64,000 nucleotides of DNA from UBA4312 sp040266995 (GTDB lineage Bacteria; Bacillota_I; Bacilli_A; Erysipelotrichales; Erysipelotrichaceae): contig JAWRHV010000036.1 of assembly GCA_040266995.1 (NCBI GenBank), positions 1 through 64,000 on the forward strand, given 5' to 3'. Shown piece by piece: positions 8,956-18,365 of the stretch. A program made the position numbers and the translations under genes. Position 1 is the stretch's first letter. The number at the start of each line of letters is the position of its first letter. The notes below the pieces were generated by a model. It worked only from the letters and a program-made list of their open reading frames with translations, ran no database searches and was not told the DNA's origin.

Positions 8956-10365
8956 CTATTTTTCCTTTTGCTGACGCTCCTTGCTTTTTTGTGGTTCTTC
9001 AGCGTCGAGCTGGAGTAGTCTTTCCGTATTTGCCTTATAGACAAGCAGATCGCGTTTTTCTTTTTCGAGCCGATAGTAGTCGGCATATTTTTCTTTCTTC
9101 TCTGAAAGCAGGGTGGCATATTCTTTTTGCAGGCTGCTTACAGAAGGGAGCTTCTTCAGGCCCAGTTCGTCAAAGGCTTTCTTCGCCACCCTATGGACAA
9201 TGATGTCGCTCTCATGCTCAGCCAGATATTTTTTTGAATATCTCGCCTTGCGATAGCCGACATATATATCCCGCGTCTTGGAGTAATTGATAATATGTGT
9301 GCGCAGCACACTGATCTCGGCCATTCTCTTTTCCACAGACTTGATCTCAGAGAGCACGGCATTGGATTTTGCAGATACTTCGGAGCTGAACTTTGCGAGC
9401 TCTGCGTAATCTTTGAAGTTGTGTTGCTGAATGAAAAGCAGTGTTTCCGCCATGCTCTTTAATCGGACAACCTTCATCTTCTGATCGTAGGCGCTTCCGC
9501 GGCCACTATTGATTTTTGCCTCAATCGCAGAAAGCAGACTTGGCCGTTTCTCCTTGGAAACTGTACGGCGCTTCCTGTGGGGATTATGCGGTTTTGTTCC
9601 GGCGATCACAGCGCGGAGGGCCTCCTCGGAGTAATCGTCACCCAGGGATTTAAGACGGATATTTTGCTTTTGACCGGCGCGGAAAAACGTGATATTTTTC
9701 TCATAGCTGATTTCATATCCGGCCTGCGTCAGCAGTGACATGAGAGCGTCAAAGCTCTGTGGCTTTTTGGTGAGTGCGTTGTCGATGGCAGCCCGAAGCA
9801 AATCGCGGTTGCAGGGTTTCGCATTGCCGCCAAGCCATTTGTTGTAGCTGTCACCGTGAGGCTGTGGATGTTCGATCACAGAGAGCTGATACTCCATGCA
9901 GATCAAATCGCTGAGCTTTCGCACTGCCTGTCCGCTTCTGTGAAAATCGCGGAATTTGCTCTGGCAGTCAAGGGCGGTGGAGTTCCAAATGATATGATTA
10001 TGGATGTGTGCTTTATCCGTGTGCGTGGCGACAATGAAGGCGTGCTTTCCCTTCGTAAACCGCATGGCAAACTCATATCCGATTTTGTTGGCCAGCTCCG
10101 GCGTGACCTCTCCGGGTTTGAAGGACTGGCGAATCTGATAGGCGATCACATCGCTTTGCTGGGTCCTGCCTGTAAATTGCCGGTATTGCCGTTTCGAGAG
10201 CAGGAACTCCATATCGGCAGTCCTGGGATCACAAGCATAAGCCGTCACATATTCTCCGCCGTCCGTTTTATCCGGGTTCATGGCATAATCTGTTCTGTCT
10301 GAAAGGCATTTCGCAATCGTCCTGCCACGGTTAATGTGCATGGGGATAATTCGTGTTGTGGCCAA
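8956..10365 (-). CDS. MobP-type relaxase / mobilisation nuclease
   Basis: 469-residue relaxase from a TTG start with AGGAGG 8 nt upstream (the GTG at 10374 lies inside that box). The N-terminal nuclease domain (about 1-240) has the metal-binding histidine motif HTDKAHIHNHI near residues 128-138 and the relaxase start pattern with GRTIAKCLSDRTDYAMN. The rest is charged and helical. It would nick oriT and pilot the strand during conjugative mobilisation. The accessory mobC usually next to such genes is missing; the Gabija-like pair sits there instead. Possibly still usable in trans with a helper element. Confidence 0.85.
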   Translation of the reverse strand: MATTRIIPMHINRGRTIAKCLSDRTDYAMNPDKTDGGEYVTAYACDPRTADMEFLLSKRQYRQFTGRTQQSDVIAYQIRQSFKPGEVTPELANKIGYEFAMRFTKGKHAFIVATHTDKAHIHNHIIWNSTALDCQSKFRDFHRSGQAVRKLSDLICMEYQLSVIEHPQPHGDSYNKWLGGNAKPCNRDLLRAAIDNALTKKPQSFDALMSLLTQAGYEISYEKNITFFRAGQKQNIRLKSLGDDYSEEALRAVIAGTKPHNPHRKRRTVSKEKRPSLLSAIEAKINSGRGSAYDQKMKVVRLKSMAETLLFIQQHNFKDYAELAKFSSEVSAKSNAVLSEIKSVEKRMAEISVLRTHIINYSKTRDIYVGYRKARYSKKYLAEHESDIIVHRVAKKAFDELGLKKLPSVSSLQKEYATLLSEKKEKYADYYRLEKEKRDLLVYKANTERLLQLDAEEPQKSKERQQKEK

Positions 10366-10490
10366 TGAACGCACCTCCTTCCCGATGTTTTCTTTGCAAT
10401 TGTTTCATGTTCATAGTACATTACTTGCTAGAAAAAAGATGACCCATACAGTTGTCGTTAGTACCGAGTAATCTGGGGCATAATAATTTA

Positions 10491-10520
10491 TACACCCCCT
10501 TCGATTTCGGAGGGGGTGTA
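10491..10520. terminator. Hairpin, likely bidirectional terminator
   Basis: Perfect 10-bp stem (TACACCCCCT / AGGGGGTGTA) with a 10-nt loop between the relaxase start and the defence genes. Flanks are AT-rich on both sides but without a strong U-run. It is placed to separate the defence operon from the relaxase. No recognisable oriT was found in 10375-10490. Confidence 0.5.
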
Positions 10521-10555
10521 TTGTATATAGATCTACCTGGCTTCACAGTTTGTTT

Positions 10556-10821
10556 TCAATCAACTCCGGATATTTGTTCGTATTCTTCAGAAAGTTCTTT
10601 GCTGTTTTTCCTGTGAAAGAAGTTGATTTCTAGGACAGGTATTTCTCGCCTGTTCTCGATCATCTTCTGAAGCTCCATGATTTGCTTTTTGTTTCTCGAT
10701 TTCTCAAGGATCATGAACGCACCATCGATTTTCGTTGAAATCCGATGATACTTATAATTCTCAACTACTCTATCGAAACAGGTGACTATGCTCCCACGGC
10801 ATGCCTGCTCTTTCCTTATAT
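10556..10821 (-). pseudogene. Unidentified open-frame remnant downstream of the helicase gene
   Basis: An uninterrupted frame of about 88 codons that begins inside the 3' end of the helicase gene and ends TGA at 10556-10558. It has no credible start codon or ribosome-binding site near its beginning. The peptide is charged and protein-like (for example FMILEKSRNKKQIMELQKM), so it is probably the tail of a lost gene cut by the defence-gene insertion. I do not recognise the family. Confidence 0.3.
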
Positions 10822-12729
10822 TTCAATAATATTCCAACCCGCCTCCGTGAGAAGCTTTTTATCTTTTTCCGAAACAGAGTTTTTGAGCGCCGCAATACAA
10901 ATTAAACCTCTTGCTCTCGACAAGGCAACATAGTGGCATTTAAGACGTGTAAGGTCGCGCACACCAAGCTTCTTTTGGGAAGTATTAGATAACCACGGAA
11001 TCAGCGATTTTATATTTCTTTTATACCAATATGTATCTAATACCAATGTAGAAAGGTGTGTCCTTCCTTTTTCAGAATGAATACTTGCCAGATGTATTTG
11101 AATTTGGCGATTTGTTACCGGACTCTGATAAGAAAAAGTATTCTTTGGGGAAGCGGCTTCGGTCCCTTCACATGGTTCAGTGCCTTCTGAGTGCCAAGAG
11201 AAATAATCATTAACAGAGCAGCGGATTCCAAAGTGTGTTTCCAATATTTCCATTGCATGTGCTGAAGCTATATTCCAAGAGTCTTCGCAATCAATAGGGC
11301 AGGAAATCATATTGTGCAAGTCCGAACGGAAGGCTGCCTTTTGTGTATCTGGAATGACTCGCAACAATGAATTAAAAGCACTACCAGTATTTGATATTGT
11401 GATTGTTTTTTGTGTTCGGAGGTATTTCCTAAATCCTTCAGCTATGCTTTCGATTAGTTGATAGTAGTCTCCACTTTGCTCAAATAATACTTTCCCTTGA
11501 CGCAGAAAACCGATAAAGAATCGTGACTTGGGCGTATGATTTAGGATTTCCGGGTCATACGTCGGCCAATAATCCCTTATTCCGACTGGATATTTAGAAT
11601 CATTCTTTTCAACGCTTTCTTTATTGTGTACCATTCCCACAGCATAACATTGTAAAGATCCATTTAATTCTTCATCTGGAAAGCATGACAAAAGATACTC
11701 CGCATATGCAGGTAAAACTGTATCGGCATCATCATAGAGAAAAATCGAGTGTTTGCCATTAAGATAGTCATATTTCTTTAACCCACCACTTAATCCATGT
11801 ACTTTCACTCCAAGAGGATCAATCAATTCTGCAATATTACAGCCAAAACGGTGGCTATCCGATATAGTCATATACTCGGGACTAGGAAAAGACTCATTGG
11901 ACTCTTTGCTAAGATATGAATGAAAAATTGCTTGATTTGCATCGCCAAATGACTGACGGACGGACAGGGTGGAATCTGGAAAACTACTAAAAACCAGTCC
12001 CCATTGCATTGCAGCTGTATCCTGCGCCTCGTCAATGAACAGTATTGGGAACCTATTCTGAATTGCCTTTGAAAGATAGGAACAGCTCTCGATAGCATAT
12101 TTGGCCACAAGAAGCATTTCGTTGAACGTAAAGTATCCCGCTTCAAATGATTTCTTTACGACACCTAAAACATCATTATACGATGGTGCAGTATCTTTAC
12201 ATGCGATATCGATACTGATAGGAAATGATTTTGCTTCACAAGCGTATTCGTTTAGTCTCTTGCTTTCGAGATACTTTTTGGTCCCGTATTTTAAGCTATT
12301 CCATCTCTTGGCCAAAACAATATCAGTATCAATCATCGTAATGGGATAACCATTTGACCTAAGCCATGATAATCCTACGTATGTATCAAAGAAAGAATGA
12401 ACTGTTCCAATAAAGTGAGGATATGAAAGAAGCGCTTTTCCTATGGGAGTACTACCCAACCGGGTTTCAATTTCGCTTCGGGCAACATTTGTGTGGGACA
12501 AGACACATATTCCTTTATTTTGATAAGGCCATTTTTTCGCTAGAATTGCTAATTTAGCAACTAATACGGTTGTTTTGCCACTTCCCGGAAACGCCTGAAT
12601 ATCCACACTATCCATACGCTTAATGATATTACGTCTTTGTTCATCAAAATTGATATCACCAAACAAAGCCTCAATTTCATCTATGTCAACATCAGTAATT
12701 TCAATTTTTGACAGCGGCGGAATAGGCAT
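10816..12729 (-). CDS. gajB: GajB-like UvrD/Rep-family helicase (Gabija-like defence)
   Basis: 637-residue superfamily 1 helicase: Walker A FPGSGKTT at about 47-54, Walker B ILFIDEAQDT, motif III FGDANQAIF, motif IV SHRFG, a motif V of the form HSEKGRTHLSTLVLDT, and motif VI YVALSRARG. The GRTH-type motif V is seen in helicases that sit next to OLD-family nucleases. Start has AAAGGAG 9 nt upstream and lies 14 nt after the nuclease stop, so the two are co-translated. In Gabija, GajB joins the GajA complex and helps restrict phage DNA. It is longer than the B. cereus GajB (about 490 residues), so an OLD-helicase variant is possible. Confidence 0.8.
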   Translation of the reverse strand: MPIPPLSKIEITDVDIDEIEALFGDINFDEQRRNIIKRMDSVDIQAFPGSGKTTVLVAKLAILAKKWPYQNKGICVLSHTNVARSEIETRLGSTPIGKALLSYPHFIGTVHSFFDTYVGLSWLRSNGYPITMIDTDIVLAKRWNSLKYGTKKYLESKRLNEYACEAKSFPISIDIACKDTAPSYNDVLGVVKKSFEAGYFTFNEMLLVAKYAIESCSYLSKAIQNRFPILFIDEAQDTAAMQWGLVFSSFPDSTLSVRQSFGDANQAIFHSYLSKESNESFPSPEYMTISDSHRFGCNIAELIDPLGVKVHGLSGGLKKYDYLNGKHSIFLYDDADTVLPAYAEYLLSCFPDEELNGSLQCYAVGMVHNKESVEKNDSKYPVGIRDYWPTYDPEILNHTPKSRFFIGFLRQGKVLFEQSGDYYQLIESIAEGFRKYLRTQKTITISNTGSAFNSLLRVIPDTQKAAFRSDLHNMISCPIDCEDSWNIASAHAMEILETHFGIRCSVNDYFSWHSEGTEPCEGTEAASPKNTFSYQSPVTNRQIQIHLASIHSEKGRTHLSTLVLDTYWYKRNIKSLIPWLSNTSQKKLGVRDLTRLKCHYVALSRARGLICIAALKNSVSEKDKKLLTEAGWNIIEI

Positions 12730-12743
12730 GATAGAATGCTCCT

Positions 12744-14621
12744 TTAGCTAATGTATTCAATTGCATCTTTAATATATTGCGGCAACTTGCTTCGCAGATT
12801 AGTGGGATAATCAGAATACTTTGATTCAAGAATGATAGCCAGTGACTGCGCGACCTCTGCTTTTGACGCCTTCTTTGAGGTGAAAAAGCTGTACAGATAA
12901 GCAGCTTTACTTTCCGATGTATCTTTCTTAGCATATTTTCTTTTTATTTCAGTCTTTTTACTTTCCCAGTTTTCTTTCACATACGCCGTCTGAACGATAG
13001 CTTCTATGAGTTCATCGTTCAGACCAGCATAGGCAAGATCATATTCAAAAGTCCAATGATCTGCAATAAAAGTTTTTACTTGCTGCCCATCTGCTCGATC
13101 ACGTATTGCCTCTAAGTAAGATCCTCTTTCTGCGTCATCAGCGAAGTCAGATTCGGTTCTCCAATTTCGATTATTCTTTTCCGGCCACTGTGCTTTGTCA
13201 GAATACTTATTATCAATACATAATGCTGGCGCACAATCTGGCATAACGTCCCGGTCTGTTATACAAGCCACTTTTACGTCAATGGATTCCGTTTCATCTG
13301 CTCGTTGAAGGATGCGAGAAAAGCGACGTAGTCCAGTACCGCGCACGTTTACCATAGAGATACCATATTCCGTAAAGTCTTTGCCCATTATTCGCGCGAT
13401 AGTAGGGATAAGTAATTCTTCTGAAGGCCCTTCTACCATCATGACTGCTTTGGCGAAAAACAAATTGGCTTTCGTAGCATCAAGGTATCTTTCCAGGAAT
13501 AAATAATCATCGTTTTCGAGTTTTGTTTTGCCTTTCTTTAGTGAATATATTTTCGCGTTATGTACAATAGCAATGTTTTCCAAGCTTATTACCGAAGCCA
13601 TTAATGGAGAGTGCGTTGTAATTATTATTTGTTGGTTACTCTCTGGCGCCGAGGATTCAGATTGAAGTGACTGAATCAATCTGAGTTGCCTTTGTGCATG
13701 GACATGAGCTTCGGGCTCTTCTATCAACAGAAAAGAACTTCCCGCACTCCGATTCAATAGCAGTTCACAAGCCATACTAAGAATGTTGCTTGTCCCTAAG
13801 CCTATTCTACCTGAGCCGCTATTGTTGTGTGCATTCAAATCCAGCTTTTCAAGGAGAGAAATCAGTCTTTTTTCCTCCGAAGCATCAGTTCCTGTTACTT
13901 CAAATGAGGTCGTTACAGAATCTCCGTTTAAAAGCATTTTTGAGCTCATAATTGATCCAATATCTTCATTTGCTTTTTTTAGTTTTTTGTGATTCGCAAG
14001 GAGAACGTTGGATAGGCTGGCTATTCCGGCAATAGATAAGTCTTTTAAATCCACTTCTTCAGAATACTTGGACACTCCTTCGTCAATATTCGGGATACCT
14101 TGAATTATCTGTGACAGGCGAGAGTTTCTTCCGGCCTGCATATTTGAATATGAATCACGAAGTGGCCTCAAATAAGTAACACGCATGAGTTCGCGAGCCT
14201 CTGGCGAAAGTGACGGACCGTCACCGTTTAGTCCAGTAGTCATTGTGGCGGATGTACGCGGAGGTTGAAAATTCAATAGATACTTACATTTCCAATGAAT
14301 ATACAAACACGGTAATGGAGTTCCATCCGCAATTTCGCTTGATAAGCACTCTAAAAATGCCGCTTGTTCAGACTGAGAAAGATCAGCGAATTTCAAGCAG
14401 ATATGAATTTCAATATCTTTTCGTTCATTATGGAAATCCGACAATTCAATGCGATACCATCCTTGATCGGTGGTTCCCATAACAATGCGGATTGCATCAA
14501 TAATGGCAGATTTTCCGGAATCATTTTCTCCCACAAGAACATTGAGGCCCTTATTAAATTCAACGGTACGTGCTTCTCCAAAGCAACGGAAATTCTGAAT
14601 TGTGATCTGTTGTAAATACAT
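12744..14621 (-). CDS. gajA: GajA-like OLD-family ATPase-TOPRIM nuclease (Gabija-like defence)
   Basis: 625 residues from the ATG at 14621, preceded by AGGGG 8 nt upstream. The open frame continues upstream into an XRE remnant, but that part is not homologous. ATPase domain: Walker A GENDSGKS (31-38), signature-like GLGTSN (about 284), Walker B LLIEEPE (298-304), THSP (346-349). TOPRIM domain: catalytic Glu in VEG (397) and TDRD (455-458); the C-terminal motif TFEYDLA is typical of class 2 OLD proteins. With the adjacent helicase this is the Gabija arrangement, in which GajA is a nucleotide-sensing DNA endonuclease. All key residues are present. Confidence 0.82.
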   Translation of the reverse strand: MYLQQITIQNFRCFGEARTVEFNKGLNVLVGENDSGKSAIIDAIRIVMGTTDQGWYRIELSDFHNERKDIEIHICLKFADLSQSEQAAFLECLSSEIADGTPLPCLYIHWKCKYLLNFQPPRTSATMTTGLNGDGPSLSPEARELMRVTYLRPLRDSYSNMQAGRNSRLSQIIQGIPNIDEGVSKYSEEVDLKDLSIAGIASLSNVLLANHKKLKKANEDIGSIMSSKMLLNGDSVTTSFEVTGTDASEEKRLISLLEKLDLNAHNNSGSGRIGLGTSNILSMACELLLNRSAGSSFLLIEEPEAHVHAQRQLRLIQSLQSESSAPESNQQIIITTHSPLMASVISLENIAIVHNAKIYSLKKGKTKLENDDYLFLERYLDATKANLFFAKAVMMVEGPSEELLIPTIARIMGKDFTEYGISMVNVRGTGLRRFSRILQRADETESIDVKVACITDRDVMPDCAPALCIDNKYSDKAQWPEKNNRNWRTESDFADDAERGSYLEAIRDRADGQQVKTFIADHWTFEYDLAYAGLNDELIEAIVQTAYVKENWESKKTEIKRKYAKKDTSESKAAYLYSFFTSKKASKAEVAQSLAIILESKYSDYPTNLRSKLPQYIKDAIEYIS

Positions 14622-15405
14622 ATTATTGTCCCCTAAAGCGAAAAATACAGTTCTTGTTTTTTTATGCCGTTTGCCTTTTCCATGTGTCTGATACAGCGGC
14701 ATTCTTCCTCTCAAATTCTGCTGAATCTTCCATGTATCCGCTCGGTTCAGAATCCCGACCAGCGTCACAAATTCTTCCTTTGTCAGCGAATCATAGTCAA
14801 TTCCGAGGCCCAGCATGAGCGAGCGAATCTGTTGTTCTTGCGGGCTGCCTTCAAAGCTCAGGGCTTCTTCCAACTTCTGTGTGATCTCCTGCGCAGGCGT
14901 TTCTTCCTCTGCCGTGGTCTTATCCTTTTGGTGAGCATCCCGGATGTCATGCAGGATTACGTTCATATCCTCATACACCACATGATCGAAGAAGTCATCC
15001 TCTGTCACCTGTGTCAGCTCCAGTGTGCGTAGATGCAGATCGTTTGGTTCGGGATTATACTCCTGAATAATTTGCTACCGCGTTGCTTCCAAGACGGTGT
15101 TCATATCCTAAATGCGCATATCTGCGATCCGATCAACGTAGATTTCCGCATCGACAAGAAAGCGTTCCCTCATGTGTCACCAGCTCACACAGCAGTCGGT
15201 GATTCAGCTTCCCACTCTTTAGTAACTCGATCATCTCATCACTCAAATGCAGATCGCGAAGGTCTGTGTTTGGGTGATTTTTTGTTTCTGTCAGTCTCGT
15301 TGGGTAGTCCGCGGACACGCCGTAGAACTTCGCAAGTTCCGCGATGCTGAACGACGAAATCACAGGCACCGCGGCAGCAAAGGAATGCGAAATGCCGCTT
15401 GCCAC
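14622..15405 (-). pseudogene. Broken XRE-family regulator of the element
   Basis: Three frames together rebuild the C-terminal two thirds of a well-known element regulator: FSIAELAKFYGVSADY...LTETKNHPNTDL...LSDEMIELLKSGKLNHRLL (15405-15160), then MNTVLEATR, an amber stop (about 15075), and QIIQEYNPEPNDLHLRTLEL running to about 14650. A frame change near 15165 and the stop break it, and the N-terminal HTH is gone. The last frame is open into the gajA start, so automated callers may fuse the two into a false 754-residue protein. Confidence 0.7.
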
Positions 15406-15658
15406 GTTCCTCTACCGGGCGGCAATTTACGAAAAAGCCAAATTGTTGTAAGTACGCCGTTTTACAGGAACGTGTACTTTCCTATAAATGGACACACTTA
15501 CCCATGTTATTTGAATAATAGCACATTTCCTTTAGAAAATCCACATTCCAAATGTTAATATTCGCTATTCCATATACCACAATAGAGTCAAATAAACACT
15601 GGCAGGTAAGTATACGTTTTTTACAACAATCATAATTGGCTATAGAGGGGTTATTCTT

Positions 15659-16066
15659 ATGAGCAACTTTTTTAATATGGTCGTTGAGGTCTTAAAACAG
15701 GATGAACGATTTTTACGACAGAGGGCGAATTGCTCCGTAATGCTGTTTTCGTTCACGAGCAAACGGTTCAGGTGGCAATAAAGTGTTTTCAAGCACATTA
15801 AAGACCTGCGCGGAATACAGAGAATCGCTCAGTATGTTATGGCCGTCGTCTGGACCGTAAGAATTGTTAATTGTTGGTTTACTCGTATCACGCTCTTTAA
15901 TGCCGTCCATAGTTCCAAACGCAACGCCAATCCTTTGGCAGATGCTCTGGGTATATCGATTACCGATCTTATTATGGGCGAGAGAACTCAGGAAACGATT
16001 GCCGAAGATACAGTTATTCATGATCTCGTTGATATATCCATGAACGAGCAACATAGAAAAATATGA
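15659..16066 (+). pseudogene. Remnants of a type III methyltransferase-like start and of a second XRE regulator
   Basis: At 15659 a GAGGGG box precedes MSNFFNMVVEVLKQDERFL; a frame shift then gives TEGELLRNAVFVHEQT. This resembles the N-terminus of type III modification methyltransferases, but only about 45 residues survive. From about 15905 the frame NPLADALGISITDLIMGERT to 16066 resembles the end of an HTH domain of an XRE regulator with its tail. Neither is functional. The rest of 15406-16290 has no supported gene; the long minus-strand frame there reads as composition noise. Confidence 0.4.
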
Positions 16067-16290
16067 ATTTATAATTGAGCAATTGCTATTACCGTAGCAT
16101 TTATATATCTGGCAGTAAGTATATTGACTCAAAAATGGAAGATTACATGGATAATTTGGATGGCATACTGTATTTACAGGATTCTCACAGAGTATATATT
16201 TAGGAATAAGCAGAACATCTAAATGATAAATCCAGTTTGGTGCTCTCACAGCGGCCAAGCTCCCACGACATAGCCGCTGTTTTTTTACCT

Positions 16291-16479
16291 TCATTCGTCC
16301 TCGTCAAGAAACCCCGCTTCAAATTCGGCTTTCAGCACGTCGGCCATGATGTCCTCGGAGGTCTTGGTGCCAGTTTCCTTGAAATACCCGGACACCACAA
16401 GGACGCTCTTTCCAATGCGAACTTCCGTCACACAATCCGGCTCGCGCTTCTTGGTTTCATTCACTTTCTTTTCGGTCAT
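16291..16479 (-). CDS. TnpW-family transposon-encoded protein
   Basis: 62 residues from the internal ATG at 16479, which overlaps the end of the DnaC-like gene by 23 bp. The core EVRIGKSVLVVSGYFKETGT with a following acidic helix matches the small TnpW proteins found after the DnaC-like loader in Clostridia/Bacilli elements. Function unknown for the family. The gene order supports the element identification. Confidence 0.65.
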   Translation of the reverse strand: MTEKKVNETKKREPDCVTEVRIGKSVLVVSGYFKETGTKTSEDIMADVLKAEFEAGFLDEDE

Positions 16480-17329
16480 CGGCACTCCTTTCTTTCCGCA
16501 GATCCCGGAAACGGCGCATTTTCTCCGCCGCACCGGCTCTGCGGAAGTTTTCGCCGGAGAAGAAGATCGGCGTACACATTTCCAGAACGCGGTCATAAAT
16601 TCGCTGTCTGGCTGTGTCCGGCGCATTTTTCAGTTCATCCAGCGTCAGATTGGTTGTTACGATCAGGGGCTTTTTGCTCCTGTACCGGCTGTCGATCACG
16701 TTGTAGACCTGTTCCAGTCCGTAGCCGGTATCGCGCTCCATCCCGAAGTCATCGAGGATCAGCAGAGGATAGCGGCAGAGGCGGTCAATGTACTCGTTCC
16801 GCCCTTCAAAACGGGAAGCCAGGTCATTGATGATCCGGGCAAAGTTTGTCATGCAGACGGGGATTTCTTTCTCCATCCGGGCGTTGGCAATGCACCCGGC
16901 AAAGAAGCTCTTGCCGGTGCCCACGCCTCCCCTGAGAAGAAAACCGATGTTCTCTGTTTTCACGATTTCCCAGCCATCCACATAGAAGTGGGCGTTTTCC
17001 ATCTGCTGGCAGCGCCCGTTGTCTTTTGCAAACGTCCATTCCCGCATGGCCGGATCGGTAAAGCCCTGCTGTTTCAGCCGGTCAACCGTCTGCTGGTGCC
17101 GCCTTGCCTCCTGTTCGGCCTGCTGTTCCTCCTGTTCCTTCCTCCGGCAGGCACATAAAACCGGATGGCGGTCATGGCCGGGGATCAGCGTCTTTCCCTC
17201 TGGGAAATAGGCTTCCTTTGGCGTGCGGCACTTCCCGCAATACAAAAGGCCGTTTTCGCCGGTGTAGTCCTCCGGCTCCGGCGTGACGGTCAGCATCTCG
17301 TCTATCACAGTTTTCATGTTCTCATTCAT
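16457..17329 (-). CDS. DnaC/IstB-like ATP-binding helicase loader
   Basis: 290 residues. N-terminal zinc-finger-like cysteines (YCGKC...CACRRK), a coiled Glu/Gln-rich linker, then an AAA+ domain with Walker A GGVGTGKS (about 134-141), Walker B LLILDDFG and sensor 1 IVTTNLT. Such proteins load the replicative helicase for replication of the element. Overlaps the preceding fragment by 4 bp and the tnpW gene by 23 bp, suggesting a former operon. Appears intact. Confidence 0.83.
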   Translation of the reverse strand: MNENMKTVIDEMLTVTPEPEDYTGENGLLYCGKCRTPKEAYFPEGKTLIPGHDRHPVLCACRRKEQEEQQAEQEARRHQQTVDRLKQQGFTDPAMREWTFAKDNGRCQQMENAHFYVDGWEIVKTENIGFLLRGGVGTGKSFFAGCIANARMEKEIPVCMTNFARIINDLASRFEGRNEYIDRLCRYPLLILDDFGMERDTGYGLEQVYNVIDSRYRSKKPLIVTTNLTLDELKNAPDTARQRIYDRVLEMCTPIFFSGENFRRAGAAEKMRRFRDLRKERSADDRKESE

Positions 17330-17535
17330 AAGCTCTCGCCCTCCTTGTACGAATACTCCCGCTTGCCCGGTGTTTTATGCCGGTCATCCTCCGCCCAGCG
17401 TCGGATGGTGGCGGCGTGATTCTGGTACTTCTTTCCCATGGAAGCGATATAACTGGAAAGCCGCTCGATGTAATACTCCCACTTGGCAGGCAGCTCCGCT
17501 TTCAGCCCTTCCAGCTCGTCATCTGTCAGAAACAC
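17326..17535 (-). pseudogene. C-terminal fragment of a phage replisome-organiser-type replication protein
   Basis: The frame reads YGNVFLTDDELEGLKAELPA then WEYYIERLSSYIASMGKKYQ and NHAATIRRWAEDD, the typical tail of replisome-organiser/DnaD-like initiators. No N-terminal domain is present. The frame starts inside the 3' end of the broken parB, so a deletion has apparently joined the two genes. Confidence 0.55.
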
Positions 17536-18316
17536 ATTCCCATATCTGCCATAGGCGGCGGGTGCGGGTCGCTTTTCTTTTCCTCAGACATGATAGAAAA
17601 CATGGCGTCCTGGGTACATGCTACCTGCTGGCTGAGCTTTTTTATGCGCTGTGCCTGAGAGAGCGAGGGTGTTGCCTGCGAGTAGTCCATCGCTTCAAGA
17701 AACAAACGCTGTTCTTCCTCTTTGAGATAAGACAGCTCCACGGCTGGGCTGAACGCGATCTCCTTGCGATCTACCATATCCAGAAGCTCCGGTAACAGTT
17801 CCGTCAGCCGGATGAAACGCTGCACTTAGTTTCTGCTGGAGCCGACTTCTCGCGCAATCTGCTCGTCTGTCCGCAGCTTTGTCCCGATTTGGGACGAGGT
17901 TTGTTCTGCGGCTTTCCCCTGATGCTTCAAGGCGTCCATTTTCTCCGGTACGCCTTTGCTCTTTCGCTGGGAAGAATGTTCTCCCGCTGGATATTGCTAT
18001 CCACCATGAGATGAACCGCCTTGTAATCGTTCAATTCCCGTGCAATGGCGGGAATGGTCGCTATGCCGGCAAGCTCACAGGCACGAAGCCGCCTATGGCC
18101 GGAGACCATCTGATACCCGCCATCCTCCATCGGGCGGACGATGACAGGGTTGAGAACATCGACCTGCATGATGCTGTCGATGGTCTGTTGCATGAGTTCA
18201 TCATCGTCATTCACCCGAAATGGATGATTGTCAAAGGGACGTATTTTTTCCACTGGAAGATTCAGTATCTGCTCCGCTGTCTGGGCGTCTTTAGCGGTGT
18301 TGGCTTTCTGCTGCAT
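17526..18316 (-). pseudogene. parB: parB/Spo0J-family partition protein, broken
   Basis: The first part (18316-17930) has the ParB nuclease-like/CTPase motifs NPVIVRP, SGHRRLRACELAG and NIQRENILPSERAKAY. A single missing base near 17945 shifts the frame: MDALKHQGKAAEQTSSQIG continues one frame over. A TAA at 17826-17828 then interrupts the HTH (EVGSSRN-stop-VQRFIRL). The last part (17825-17526) is the rest of the HTH and linker region and runs into a foreign fragment. Two independent lesions mean the gene is dead. Start chosen after AGGAGG. Confidence 0.75.
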
Positions 18317-18365
18317 TGTAATCACCTCCTATACAAAACACCGCAGACCCTTTTGATCTGCGGCG

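Noticed and set aside
15713..16294. Long minus-strand open frame of 193 codons
   Set aside because: No ribosome site, Cys/Asn/Tyr-rich without any domain pattern, and it overlaps recognisable remnants on the plus strand. Treated as chance.
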